Program-made: the position numbers and the translations under genes
DNA from: Musa acuminata AAA Group
Taxonomy: Eukaryota; Streptophyta; Magnoliopsida; Zingiberales; Musaceae
Assembly: GCF_036884655.1 (NCBI RefSeq)
Contig: NC_088342.1
Location: 10,287,501 to 10,351,500 of the forward strand
Reading direction: 5' to 3'
DNA length: 64,000 bases
In this document: in pieces, positions 12,001 to 23,855 of the stretch
How positions within the stretch are numbered: the first letter of the stretch is position 1
Layout of the letters: each line of letters begins with the position of its first letter
The notes under the pieces: model-generated
What the model saw: the letters and a program-made list of their open reading frames with translations, nothing else
The model's database searches: none
What the model was told of the DNA's origin: nothing

Positions 12001-15000
12001 CAAATAGAAAGATATTAACGATGTCTTGCGGCTGCACTTGCTCAAGGATTGCATGCTGCAACAAGATAAAGCCCATGCTGATTCATGCCAACAACAGATA
12101 CATATATCAAAACCAAACATTTGCCTATAATTTATTTGCTAAACAGAAAAGAAAGTAGAGTGGAATGAGAGTAGCCCAAAGCAGATATTAATGATGTTTT
12201 ATAGGTGCACTATATAAGGGATTCCATGTTGCAATCATTCCAGACTGTTCATGCAGGCATGTACTTTGCCGCTAAAACTTGGCTTCGTGCGGTACCAACA
12301 GCATGCAACCAATAATTTGACATAGAGCCTTATGCCTAAACAAAGTCAGTAAGGATCAGAAATGTAAAGGCCTTCACGTTTAGTAGGAATATATTTTATA
12401 GGAAAGAAAAAGAAACTTCTATTTTACATACCAATGTTATAGAGTTAAAGATCAATGTGTTGTTGCAGATAGAACACATACATAAACCAACGCCTGGCTG
12501 AGCACCTTGTAGTTTACTTCATACCATACATCAATCAACACTTAGAAATTAGAATCCTGAATCTTTTTCACCTAAGGACCTTGTAGTGTAAAGATCACTT
12601 ACTTTACAGATCTCTGTTGTTATTAATTGATGTTAGTAATGCAACTGTCCTATAAAATGGTTTATTAAACTACTTTAGTTTAAGAATTCTCTACATAATT
12701 TTTCCATTTAATTTGGAAAATCAAATTTTAACTACAAAAATATAAATAAGTATTATAATTGCATACATCGCTGAAACGAGTTAGTGTCATAATTTATTAA
12801 TTAACCCAATTTATTATGCACATCTTTTCTCTATTTTTAGCATAGGTGAATATAAGAAAAAGAAAGTCAACTGTGTTCTCATTTTCCAAGGAAATGCTAC
12901 TCAGATGAAAATGCTGTACTCCACTTTACTAACCGAAATTTATTTTCCACAATTTTCTTCCACGACATCACTCACTATATGTACAATATCTCTTATAATA
13001 TTTGATTTATCTAAGGACTATCTGAGGAGGCTGATGGTTCCTTATCACCAAGATATTCATCACTTATAAGCCAGGTTTAAATTTTAAAAAAATGGAGGAA
13101 TTTGTTCATGGAAACCCAAAAAAGAACCACTTACAAAGGAACAAACAATGACAATATTACATCATGTTACACTTCTTTTGAATGAGATCCCTAATCCCGA
13201 TATATAATGAAAATAATTGCTTAAACCAAATAAAGCTCTCTCCTAACCTGTGTTATAAAGCTGTGAGCTCCATTAAGGCCCTCTTCCTCTCCAGTATTAA
13301 AAAGAAAAATGACACCATTCTTAAATCCATGAGCCCATTGAGCAATTCCTCGAGCAAGTTCTAACATAACTCCCACACATGAGCTGCAGTCACCAGCTCC
13401 TTGCCTGGAAAAAGAAAAGAAATGATCCTTCTATTGGAAAAATATAGCAAATGATATTAATCTACATATTCAAATTCTGGAAATAAGACAATCATTTTCT
13501 TTGTGGTGTACCTTTTACATTATTAAACAATCTTATGATATTGCAAGAGAAATCCTCCCCGGTCGGCAAGTAACTAATGTGACTTATCATAGTGCTGACA
13601 TGAAGAGTTAGAACTAAATTGTTATAAGTTGCATTGCATGAACTAATACTCGTATGTTATAGGTAATTAGGTGCATCCCTTATTCATTTTGCAGAGATCA
13701 CAAAGAATGAAAATTCTAGTGTTTGTATATCTCGTTAGTATGTTGCTATCTCATTAGTTTGTTTCTTCTATTGCTTGATAACATGCCATGATAGGTTATA
13801 TTGTTATAGAACTAAATAGTATCATAAAAACACAGATAAAAAGCTTACGATGAGAAAACTGTGTCAATGTGTGAGGAAACCAGAATAACATTATCTTCTG
13901 CTTCAGGCAGGTACTTAGGCAAGATTCTCAAGACAACATGCTTCAGATCTGAATATACAAGTGTTTTCCCCTTGAAGAGACCTTTGGAGAGATGATTTGC
14001 AGCAGTCTCCGCATGGAAGAGATCCACCTGAACATCAACCTCCCAATGAGCTGTCTTCTGAATCTTCTCTGTTGCTGCAAAAACATACTATTGGAGAAGA
14101 ATACATAAAGCCCTACCATCAACACATGGCTAAATGACAAAGACAGATATGCAGAAATGAAGGAAGATAGGCAGCATATGAAGTCATAACCATATCATTG
14201 TAATTCTTTATAAGTTTAATGCAATGATGACAACATCAAATTTTAGGCGTCATTACATAATTAAACAATTAAAAACCCCAAAATAAGTAATATAGAAGTG
14301 CCTGTATTGATTTCCAGTACAAACCATGATTAGCAAATACAAGCATGACCGTTAAATTATGGCGCTTTAATACACTCCCTTAACTGCTGCGTAACCATCA
14401 CTCCCCTGATTGCTGTGCCTTGCTGGACCTCTGCCATCCCGCCAACCACCTGCCACCATCAGTGGTGTGAACCCCCAGGTGGTAAAACGAAACAGATATA
14501 AGAGTGAGTGCTGGCCAACCAGTGGAACAACAGAAACCAAAGTTTCGGTTCAATTTTGGTTCATCTTAGTCCTAATATCAGCTTATATTTTCGTTCCAGT
14601 TCTGATGTCCAAAAAACTGAACCCGAGATGACACCTGGACTGAGCCAACTGAATAGGGCCCTGCCCGAATAGACACCTAAATAGAGCCATACCGAATAGA
14701 GCCATCCTTATGTTCACACCAAATGATCAATCCCATACTATGAACATAGAAATAAGAAATATCAACAGTCTTGTCTTAAAAATCATGGATCTCCCTGTAC
14801 ATGTCTTTTTGTCATATGCAAACCTGTTCATATTACTTAGTAATGTTCAGGTTTCCACTCTACATACTACTTGTCCAACATCTCCGATCACAGTCCATGA
14901 GACATTTGACATACATGTCTACGTAATCAAGATTGGTTCGTCACTTTCTTCAATAATGTTGTTCTAACTAAGTACAACATCTAAGTTTATTTCATAAGCT

Positions 15001-16680
15001 TGAAACATCTTAGCTTCTACCATGGAGGCCCCTCCAAACAATATCCACAGCTTCTTATTAATCAACCATTAGCAAAAATCCACATGTGCACTTGTGTAGT
15101 ACTTGGATGAGCCTCTAAGATACTATGTTGTTTCATGACCATCGAACAAGACAACAATGACATTGCTCAACAATTGGCCTTCGATGCCATCACAAGCCAG
15201 GAAAACAAAGGTCCACAACATTCCATACTTCATAGTTCATAAGTATGAACATGGAAAACCTCAAGGGCTCCAACACAAACCAAGCTTAGTAGGATGCAGG
15301 TCAATAAGCATTGACATGGTTTGATTAGCCTCCCTTCTCATTTTAGTTGTTAAATGACCTTAAACAGAACAAAAATTGACCTAGCCAGTAAGTGTTACAC
15401 AGTAAGTGTCATTTGGTCCACAAATTTGACTTTATAATTGTTGATTTTTTTCATGGAGTTTATTATAAAATTTTTGGTACTTTTAAAGAAGTTTCGATCA
15501 ATGAAGTATAGTTTGAATATGTCAATATACGAGAAAAAGTTTTCATGCGTGGGTAGCATCCTATGCTATAGTGATACTTACATTGCTATAATCTGATCAA
15601 GCAATGTTTTATAATGAATCATTCCTCTGCTTATCAGGTTACTTTCTTTGGATACACAAAAGAAAAAGAAAACAGAGAAAAAAGTCTAGGGTTATCATGG
15701 CAAATGTTAAGTCTCATTTTTTTCTTGTCAAATCCAGCTACAACTTGAGCTTAAGATAATTCTGTGGAAGATATAGTGAATCATCCTTTGTTTAGTGAAA
15801 CATGATTGGTTTCACATACATTTTTTTATCACCATATTCTAAAGCAAAATAGTTGCACAAAACACGCGCATACATTTTCATTCATGAAAGAGCTAACAAT
15901 GTTATGATATTGAAAGACAGAAATCAGCATTGCTAAACATCAATCTCGTGTTCCTAGGCTTCCACTATACGAACCTATAAGCTGTCATGACACTGATAGA
16001 TGGACAAATGAAGAATATAAATCCAGCAAACACCATACACATACAATGTTTCCTTCACAGGAAAAAAAAAGTTTGATTTTGTAAACTCCACATTTCAAAT
16101 ATTCACATATTTGCTTGCCGCTGTTCCATCAGCACAGAAAGTAAAAGAAAAAAAAAACTACTATTGGCCCACCCATTTTACATAAAGCACAAAGTCATTG
16201 AATTTAATCGAACCAAAAAAAATCAAATCAACATTACTGACATAATCTTACAAGTTACTATTCCTATAATACTGTCTAAGACAGCATTTTGGTAGAAGAC
16301 ATCATGAGTTGTGCAAATTAACACTTCGCTACAATATCAAATCAAAGATGTAACCAACTGTCAAGAACATATGAGAAAAGAACCTGCACTGCAAGCTCAA
16401 GAGCGTCTGAACCGACGGGATGAGGACCCAATTTGGTCAAATACTTGACATGCTCCAAAGCCGACACTTCAGAGAAACCACGCTTGCCTGCTTGCTCAGC
16501 ATCGAGAGGCAAAGGTAGACTCTCGAATTGAAAATGGTAGACAGCCCAAGAGCTATTCAGGAAGAGCACAAACAAGGCCACCCATAGAAAAGCTGATCTT
16601 GCAGGTTTCCCACCTTGTTCTGTGGGACGCAGTGTTTCATCAGAAGCAGGTGGCTTAGAAGCCTCAGTTATCCGCGGCAT
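3042..16680 (-). CDS. ERMP1-like endoplasmic reticulum M28 metallopeptidase (C-terminus off the left edge)
   Basis: Zinc-dependent M28 exopeptidase fused to a multi-pass membrane region, as in plant and animal ERMP1; it probably trims peptides in the ER lumen. Coding exons on the minus strand: 16680-16384, 14087-13849, 13404-13248, 11749-11672, 11460-11386, 10585-10466, 6451-6290, 5445-4920, 4845-4689, 4382-4273 and 3154-3042. All joins keep frame and use GT-AG, giving 678 codons so far. Residues 31-48 form an N-terminal membrane anchor. The M28 metal and catalytic residues are present: H172/D174 in SSHIDTVF, D184 in GAGD, E218/E219 in GEEEGLNG, D243 in VDLEA and H320 in IYHTK. Exons 8-11 encode several membrane segments. 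The family continues for roughly 200 more residues, so the last exons should lie left of base 1. The start ATG sits just after a 5'UTR splice acceptor. Family assignment is confident; the exact splice sites are read by eye. Confidence 0.9.
3911..4125. repeat. Tandem repeat, about three copies of a 72-76 bp unit
   Basis: In an ERMP1-like intron, the unit GCTGAATGTATAGTCC...CTATCTATCTG...AATAAAACATA...CAATTGTTAAA occurs three times, starting near 3911 (partial), 3971 and 4047 and ending at 4119. The copies have diverged but keep the same order of motifs. Confidence 0.75.
7820..9650. mobile_element. Probable transposable element remnant in an ERMP1-like intron
   Basis: This block lies in the 4-kb intron between exons 10585-10466 and 6451-6290. 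It is rich in short self-complementary motifs such as ATGGTACATGTACCATAC (near 7850), GTACCGGCCGGCC (near 7969) and repeated 'ggtacatactgactggtat' patterns near 9460. A 150-codon open frame at 8273-8725 shows no family I recognise and may be chance. I could not find terminal repeats or a target duplication, so class and ends are unknown. Confidence 0.4.
14088..16383 (-). other. First coding intron of the ERMP1-like gene
   Basis: A 2.3-kb intron bounded by donor CAG|GTTC and acceptor CCAATAG|TATG. The part near 14340-14700 has a slightly different composition, with repeated 'gaatagagcca/gaatagacacc' motifs, and could be an old insertion. No other feature was seen. Confidence 0.6.
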
Positions 16681-16681
16681 C

Positions 16682-17081
16682 CTGCAGGTTTATATAAAAC
16701 AATGAATCAGCAGCATGCCAGAAACATCATCTGAAACACATCAGGAGGCCATCAATTCCAATTTCTAGCTATTAGCCAAAAAAAAAACTCTTCTCTTCAC
16801 GCAATCAATGAGGCAAATTTTAGGGCTTCTGAAGCAAAGATTAAAGATCGAGAGACGCGGAAGATGTTAAGACCAAAAAGATCTGAAGAAAAAGAAACAA
16901 TCGAGTACACCAAAACGCTCGCGAGAGACGATGGGAAGGAAAGATTACTCACAGGAGCGGCTTGGGTGCGATCGGCGAGACCAAGATGACTCAGAGCGGA
17001 AGAACACGAGGTTGCCTGTGATGCCCGTTCGTCAACGAAGTCAGGCCTTCGGATCCTGTCCAACCCTTACAATATCTATTA
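16682..17081 (-). promoter_or_regulatory. 5'UTR with intron of the ERMP1-like gene (inferred)
   Basis: Immediately before the ATG at 16680 is a splice acceptor (CTGCAG|GATG). Upstream, a good donor (CT|GTGAGTAATC) ends a GC-richer stretch near 16954. This suggests a noncoding first exon at about 17080-16954 and a leader intron of about 270 bases. The start of transcription is not visible. Confidence 0.5.
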
Positions 17082-18420
17082 TCCTAAACTGGTGGCCACG
17101 GACGGTATGATGCCGGTTATATGATCGGAATACTCGGTCTCAGTTAAACGAGGGTAAGCACGTGCCATACACGTGATAATCGTCCCTCCTCCATACATTA
17201 TATGCTGAATGCAATCCAATTCCTTTGGAAAACCCAAAAAATGAAATACCATAAATTGTTCTCATTAAATTATAATAAATATTACGAAAATAATATTAAT
17301 TCTAAAAATTATTCAGTAAACATTTTAAAGATAGTCAATATTCATCAAAATCAAATCATAATTTTTAGATAAGTAGTCAAATAATGGGTAAACCTACGAA
17401 AACCATACTTGGAAAACATTATCACAAATATAAAATTATATAGTAAACATATGTAATGTTAGAAAAAATATATTAATTCAATACCACAAATATGAAATAC
17501 CAAATATTTCTAGATTTTTTTTTTGTATGCAATTGTTATATTTTATTAACTTCGAACCAATTAGACCCAAGAAAAAACCGGGTTTAGGATTTTTCACTAA
17601 ATTTTATTAAATTAGAAGACATATTCAATGAATAAAGTTGTGTATTGACTAAAAAAAAAGTGAATATTGAACTAAAAAACAGATTTAGAAGAGTCTTAGA
17701 TATGATATATTAGATCAAAATCTTGATATCATAAATTATGTTTCCTACCACTAAAATAATCACCTTGATTATAACATTGAAAAGCATCTTGCATAAAATT
17801 ATTTTCATGATATTTAATATTGATAAACAATATCTCATATCCAATCATTACTATAGAAGTCCTAATCATATTGATCTACATCTAATTTTATATTCATATT
17901 AAATTTAAACCATAATATGCTTCTCCAAAAAGTGGTAGGATACAAACATAGCATAAAATATGAACAAGTAGGAGATGAACATGAGAATGTATTCCCCATC
18001 AGCAACCCCACAACAAATGCACAAGGCACTTCATGGCTTCCCTCTCTTTTCCTTTTTCCTTTCCCTTTCACTTTCTTGTGCAAAGGCCAAGACTACATCA
18101 TCTGGTGTTTGGCTCCCTCCCCCTCTTGTTGTTCTCTAGTGGGCACTAGCTTTTCCTCCCTACTTGATGGTTGATGGTGATTTCTACTTCATGTCCAAGT
18201 TAACCACAGAGCTTTGTTGCCAAGCTTCAAGATTTCAAGCATCCATGGAAGGCTAATTACTTTTGTTAATCAAAAGAGACAAATTTAGTGCATTGGAATA
18301 TTCCCCAAAGCACTCATCTTTAAGCATAATATTATATTATATTATCATTGGTAGAACATAGCACTCTAATTCAAATTAAAAAAATTTAAGCAATGAAGAT
18401 GAAATTTGATTTTATAATAT

Positions 18421-18477
<57 letters not shown>

Positions 18478-18640
18478 TAATTAGTTTTGATAATTATCTG
18501 ATATAGTACTATAAAGTTAATATCTTAATATAAAATTTTAAGCTCATACACCACTTAATATTGGAAATATATTATTCTCATAAATGGTTAGACCCTAAAG
18601 CTGTATAGCACACTTTCAAGACCAAAGAGCTACTTACTCA
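17082..18640. other. AT-rich intergenic DNA
   Basis: No gene seen. It is AT-rich with short open frames only, and contains the AT microsatellite noted separately. Confidence 0.6.
18428..18473. repeat. (AT)n microsatellite
   Basis: About 23 uninterrupted AT dinucleotides. Confidence 0.95.
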
Positions 18641-19900
18641 TCATGAAAGCCAATCATGGAAAAGCTAATGTGACTAACTCGAAGACCGTCTTTGACGAGC
18701 TTGCACAAACCTGCTGTTTCCCAGCTGCAGAGGGAAGAAGCTCTCCCAAAGCACGTACATTGGATAATTCACCACCACCAACATAAACTATTCTAAGTGG
18801 GTGGCATGTATACGTCACCGGAAACCCCTCCTCCTCCATCGGATGCATTTCTGTGGGTGAAGATGCCAGAGAAGAAGATGATATCTGCATCAGCAGGAAG
18901 TCACTACAAAAGAGGAGATGCAATTTCTTAAGGCTTTCATATCATCGATCCATCAACGTCCATCTGTTTCAGGGTCTCTCCTCCGTGGCTTGCTGTCCCA
19001 CCACCAAATGATGCCACCACAATCAGAAGACGGTGAGCCGTGCATGGTTTTGCCCACACACAGAGCTGTCCAGGAAATGGACGTCAAAAGGTGCAGCAGC
19101 AGCAGCAGAAGCATGAGGGAGGCTGCGTCCAAAGCAGTGTGCTCCGAGGTTGTTTCCAAGGCAGGAGAGTAATGGAGTCGGTAATGTAAACGTCACTGGG
19201 ATCAAAATATGCCCTTCTCATGTCTGCTTCCCTGTGGACAAACGACACCAAAGTTGTATGGAGGAATGCAACGCACGGGTGTGCTATATTTTTAGTTTAT
19301 CTTGTTCCCATGATTTGAATTTTAGTTTCAAGACAAGTGGAGGTGAGATAAAACCAAAGCAGCTTATAATGATTCATCTCAGTTGCTGCATCCAGTATGG
19401 TTTGTCATCAACAACAGATGTATGAGAAGAAGGCGAAGAAGAAGAGGATGTAGAACTTGAAGGAAGATTGCTGGAGAGGAGCCAATTTCCCGAGTCTCTC
19501 ACCTTCCCCACCACCACACACACTTTCCTTTTTCTTTTTCTTTTCTTTCTTGAATCACACACACATTGCTTGTGTTCTTGTCCATTTGATTACTCTCTCT
19601 CTCTCTCTTATCCCAAAGAAAGCTCCCATAAAACCAGCAGTCCGGAACCCACGACCACAGTTTTCTTCCTCTTGCTCGTACAGTAGCAGGCCCAACCTGC
19701 AGTTCTCTGTACCTTACTCAGCTTCCGTAGACATCCATGCAAAGTAACAGATAAGAACTGACCTGGAATCACTTTTCTCTCTTTCTCTCTCTCTCTCTAT
19801 CTCTCTCTCTCTTCTGTCATCCATGTCTCCATCTTAAAGGATATCCGACCTGCAATTCCTTGTACCGTCTCAACTTTTGTGGCCACTCATGCAAAGGAAG
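18641..19900. other. Intergenic region without a recognisable gene
   Basis: Moderate GC at 18650-19200, then pyrimidine-rich DNA at 19490-19830 with several CT runs (for example near 19591-19608 and 19780-19810). Open frames of 60-96 codons occur on both strands but overlap each other and show no family motifs. I looked for small signalling-peptide endings (CLE, CEP, RGF, PSK types) on the minus strand and found none. Confidence 0.5.
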
Positions 19901-20186
19901 GGAGGAGAACAAGCGCGTCTGAAGTGTGGAAGATCAAAGTTGTCATGGAGATCCAATGACACAAACCAAAGGTCAGGTATTACATCGATCCAACCGAAGA
20001 AGAAGAAGCACCAAACCAAGTCATCATCAGATCACAAAAAAAGAAGCTAATTTTCAAGACGAAAGAACATATGGAGGTGAATCCATATGGACTACAAGAA
20101 ACAAAAAAATTCCTCTCGGTTTCTCTCTTTGCTCGACCAAAAAGGTGGAGTGTAACGAGAAGGGATCAGCGGTGGTGAAGGGGCGG

Positions 20187-20702
20187 TCAGTCTTCGAAGC
20201 CGGTGATCTGCCACACGGCGTTGCGAACCCGACTCAGGTCCCGGCCCTTGAGGGTCCGTCCGATCCCCTCGTGGACCGACATCGACGCCGCCCGGCTCCG
20301 CCACAGCAGCTCGTGCGGCGGGACCATCCGCCGGCCATCCAGCTCGTCGCCGTCGATTGCCTCCTCCTCCTCCTCCTCCTCCCAGAAACCGCTGCTGTTC
20401 TTGCCGTGGCTGTTGGCGCAGTTGCCGAGGATCTTGGACCAATCGGGTATGTTCACCGGCAGGGAGGCGGGGGTGACGCGGTCTCCCCTCTGGCCGTCGG
20501 CCTTCCTGCCACGGGCGGACGGGCGGAAGGAGGGGATCGCCCGGCCGCCGGGCTCGGCCTGGCGGGGGGCCGGCTCGACGGGGCATCCCCAGACGTCCGA
20601 CTCGGTGAACTCGTCCGAGTCATGGAAACCGGTGGACGCCGACTCGGAAAAGAGGCGGTGCGCCGCGTGCTTGGTGGCGTGGTGGTGGCTTCTCCCTGCC
20701 AT
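20187..20702 (-). CDS. S40-type senescence regulator (DUF584 family)
   Basis: Intronless gene of 171 residues. The C-terminal 45 residues carry the conserved S40 signature: VPPHELLWRSRAASMSVHEG followed by GIGRTLKGRDLSRVRNAVW and a short ITGF-type end. In the family, barley HvS40 and Arabidopsis S40-3 are nuclear proteins induced in leaf senescence and linked to abscisic and salicylic acid signalling; the molecular action is not established. The N-terminus is low-complexity with Ser, His and Pro, and a run of seven or more Glu precedes the conserved block, as is common in this family. The coding region is much more GC-rich than its flanks, which is typical of monocot single-exon genes. A TATA box lies about 140 bases upstream. 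Other frames through this GC-rich stretch are open but lack family similarity. Confidence 0.92.
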   Translation of the reverse strand: MAGRSHHHATKHAAHRLFSESASTGFHDSDEFTESDVWGCPVEPAPRQAEPGGRAIPSFRPSARGRKADGQRGDRVTPASLPVNIPDWSKILGNCANSHGKNSSGFWEEEEEEEAIDGDELDGRRMVPPHELLWRSRAASMSVHEGIGRTLKGRDLSRVRNAVWQITGFED

Positions 20703-20842
20703 TCTTCTCCTTCCCTGTGCTCCCCAAGTAAAAGAGAAGACCGACTCGCTCGCGACTTCACGAACTCTGACCGGGAAAGCGGATCAGAAACTACAAGGAC
20801 GCGGCTTCGCTCCGTGTCGGAGGGGTGGGTTGGTGGGGAGGG

Positions 20843-20849
20843 GTTTATA
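20843..20849 (-). promoter_or_regulatory. TATA box of the S40-type gene
   Basis: On the minus strand this reads TATAAAC, about 140 bases before the ATG at 20702. That places the transcript start near 20815 and gives a 5'UTR of about 110 bases. The assignment is by position and sequence only. Confidence 0.6.
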
Positions 20850-20879
20850 GGAAAGGAGGGGAGGGGTAATGGATAAGCC

Positions 20880-22270
20880 TCTTCTGCGATTTCCCTATTC
20901 TACTCCTCCTCACGGTACTTATCCACGGGATTGCCACAAGAGTCGTACGTGTGAATTATTGGATGCTTCGGCGCTATAAAGGAATATTTCAATACTCGTT
21001 TATTTTCTATCTAAATAATTACTAATAGCAAAATGGGATTCGTTACCCAATCGAAATGAGTATTAGAAGACTACTTGAAAATTAGTATTTTTTTTAGAGG
21101 AGTCTTTTACATAAAGCCATTGCAAATTATGTCATATTACAAATGACTAAGATTATTTCGAAATATGTTTTGTTAAAGTGTATATTATCGATCCTCTAAC
21201 CATCTTTTTCTTCCTTAATATTTTTTTTTCATCCTCTGTTTTTCTCTCGCTATGGTTCTATATAAATCTCTCTTAAAATTCCTTATCTCTCGCTATTTTT
21301 CGTAATCAAAATTTTCTTTACTCATAATATTTTTTGTCTATCCATGTAATAGTAAATTTATATTTTTTATCTTATGATCGTCGTAATTCATAAATTCATT
21401 CTATAGCAAACCAGTATTTCATTCTACTATGATAATATTAAATAGCTTTATGAAATCAATGTCCTGATCATATAAATGACAACCGAAGGGTATACTGAGG
21501 TTGAACTTAATAAGAAAGTAAGTCGATCATTTTCAATTCACATAAAAAACAGAATCGGTGAATTAGATGATAATTGATTAAGATTAACTATCTTATATAA
21601 TTTTAACTAGTTTTAACTATCTTATATAATTTTTATTAATATTCCAACTACGATGCAGTGGCATAGACATCTAAATTAGAAATTTTACAATAATATAATA
21701 CAACTAGAAATATAATGGATGATTTTCCTATAATATATATATATATATCGTGTATTTTTCAATCTATATCTCCCATTTTTTATTTTTTTCTCATATAGTA
21801 TCCTTAATTAGAAATTTCTAAATTATCCTTCAATTTTTTTTTCATCTGTTATAATATTTTTAGCCTATTATAATATAAAAACTTATTTGAAAACCGATCG
21901 AAATAGACTCGTAACTTCAACCAAACTAATTATAAATATAAAAATATAATATTATGATAATTTATAAGTAATGACAACAGAAAAGTATGATATAATATCA
22001 CTTATATTTTTTAAATATTTAAAATATTTTAATATCTTAATAAAGTAATATGAATATTATTGAAAAGTACTATAAATGAGTCAAATGTAAATCCTATAAT
22101 AGTTAGAAATTGATAAAAAAAAAATACGGGCAAAAATTTTTGATAGAAAAAATCTTAAGAGATATTTTAAATTAGATATTTTGTTTAAAAATTAAAAGAG
22201 ATGTACCTTTTGAAAATACTCAAAATATGAATGTATTTTTAAAAAATCGCCCAAATATAAATATAATTAT
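20880..22270. other. AT-rich intergenic DNA
   Basis: Very AT-rich with no open frame of note. Nothing recognisable apart from short TA runs such as that near 21737-21750. Confidence 0.6.
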
Positions 22271-22289
22271 AATATCATAAAAATGTGAG

Positions 22290-22830
22290 AAATGCTGAAA
22301 TAGTAACCTGTGGGCTTAGGAAACCCGACGCGATATGAGCCGTCGGATATGAGGGATAACCGGATCGGACGGCGCAGCGGAGGATGAGGTGGCATTCGGA
22401 AAATGACAAGCGGAGCAAAGAGGGAAGGGCAGTTCCGGTAATTCGACTCGGAGGTCCTTATCGTTACGCGAGAGGAAGTTTCGGGGCCCGCCGGCATTTG
22501 TCGCGAAGCGGGGAAGGACCGAGGCGGGCCCCGCGGCGTTTATGACAGCAACGCAGCGCAGCTCGACGCGCCGCGTGGCCCTCGCGGGTAAGAACGACAC
22601 CTGTCGCGCGAAGAGCCGCGCGAGGCAGGCGGGGCCCCGAGTCACGTGGACGGGTGGGTGAGACCGGAGGCAGACGCGCTCGACGAGGGAAAAGAGTAGA
22701 ATTCTTTTACTAGCGTTCCGTCCGTCTACTCGCATCGTGATCGAAACGATAAGCGGGTCCCACATAAACCTCGGTCGAGCCAAAGCAGAGTAGACGAGGT
22801 AGGAATGACGATGACGTGGTAAGATCTGAA
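22290..22830. promoter_or_regulatory. GC- and CpG-rich island without a clear gene
   Basis: A sharply bounded GC-rich block between AT-rich flanks. It contains a G-box core CACGTG at 22643-22648 and several ACGT-type elements (for example TGACGTGG near 22812). A 188-codon open frame on the minus strand (22882-22316) covers it but shows no domain I recognise, and long open frames are expected by chance in such GC-rich DNA. It may be a distal regulatory region, a decayed first exon or an old insertion. Confidence 0.35.
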
Positions 22831-22899
22831 TGGTGGATGCATTTTTCCTTTTATTTTTGAATTTATAGATTGAGTTTGTCAATCATAACGGCGGTTTGT

Positions 22900-23750
22900 T
22901 CTCTTACGTCAAAAGTAACGAACGGAGACTCTGGTGATTGCTAATCGCGAACACATAAACGTGACAAAGATGGGCGGCTTTTATAAATAAATAAATAAAT
23001 ATATATATATATATAATTTTTAAAAATATAAAAATGCAATAATATGATAATAAGAAATTATCTTATGTTATACGGTGGTTTTTGGAGTTCACGTGTACGG
23101 CGGTTTAACTTTCGGCTCGCTGATATCAATGATGTCCGCGTTGGAACTTGTGATGGATGGCATATGTCAGCATATGAGGATGGAGAGAAGAACAAAGTTG
23201 ACTGTTCTCGATCGCGTAGCGTCGACTGTGGCACGCTGTCAAACGAAAGGAGGATGCCGGTGCTGCAATATATCTTGTATCAGATCATTGGTGTCGGTGC
23301 AGAAATTAATAATATTTTTTTATTTGAAAATTGAGAGAGAGGTAGAGTGGTGGGTTTGAGGAGTAGATAGATAGCCGTGCGGTGGTGGTGGTGGTGGTGG
23401 TGGTGGTGGTTGGTATTCCCTTTGGGCATAGCATGAGGCCGGTTTGGTGTTAGGTAGAACGTGAAGATTTGACGAGATGGGCATATGACACACAAATAGA
23501 GAATTGGGTGAAGTAGCACCTTTTTTAAAGTAATTTTTAATTAATATTTTTTTAAAAAAAATAATAAGGTCAATGAAAATTTGATTAAATAATGACGTAA
23601 TCGTGAAGATCTTATCCTTAATAGATTAAATTGTATCTTCATCACTTATTATATATAAAAAATAAAGGAAAATAAAAAAAATCATATATGAAAGAATTTT
23701 TGTTTAGATTCATAAGAAAGCGTGTATAAGTGACTTTGTCCAGCATTAAT
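22900..23750. other. Intergenic DNA upstream of the small cysteine-rich protein gene
   Basis: Mostly AT-rich with a GGT microsatellite. Short open frames at 23044-23359 overlap in two frames and show no family. This is the likely promoter side of the gene at 23856. Confidence 0.4.
23381..23410. repeat. (GGT)n microsatellite
   Basis: About ten GGT triplets in a row, in intergenic DNA. Confidence 0.95.
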
Positions 23751-23804
23751 TAATTAAAATGCGAAAGGAGGAAGGAAGAAGACGGAAGACACTGTCGCAG
23801 AGGA

Positions 23805-23806
<2 letters not shown>

Positions 23807-23844
<38 letters not shown>
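23807..23844. repeat. (GA)n microsatellite in a probable 5'UTR
   Basis: About 19 GA dinucleotides ending 12 bases before the ATG at 23856. GA/CT tracts are common in plant 5'UTRs and core promoters. Confidence 0.9.
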
Positions 23845-23846
<2 letters not shown>

Positions 23847-23855
23847 GTTTGAGGT

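Noticed and set aside
18641..19172. Possible small secreted peptide gene on the minus strand (a Leu-rich stretch at 18953-19159)
   Set aside because: I looked at all three frames for CLE, CEP, RGF, PSK and IDA-type endings and found none. The frames are short and overlapping.
20092..20876. Long overlapping open frames on both strands over the S40-type gene (including a 316-codon plus-strand frame)
   Set aside because: They are shadows of GC-rich coding sequence. Only the 20702-20187 minus frame has the family motif and a matching TATA box.
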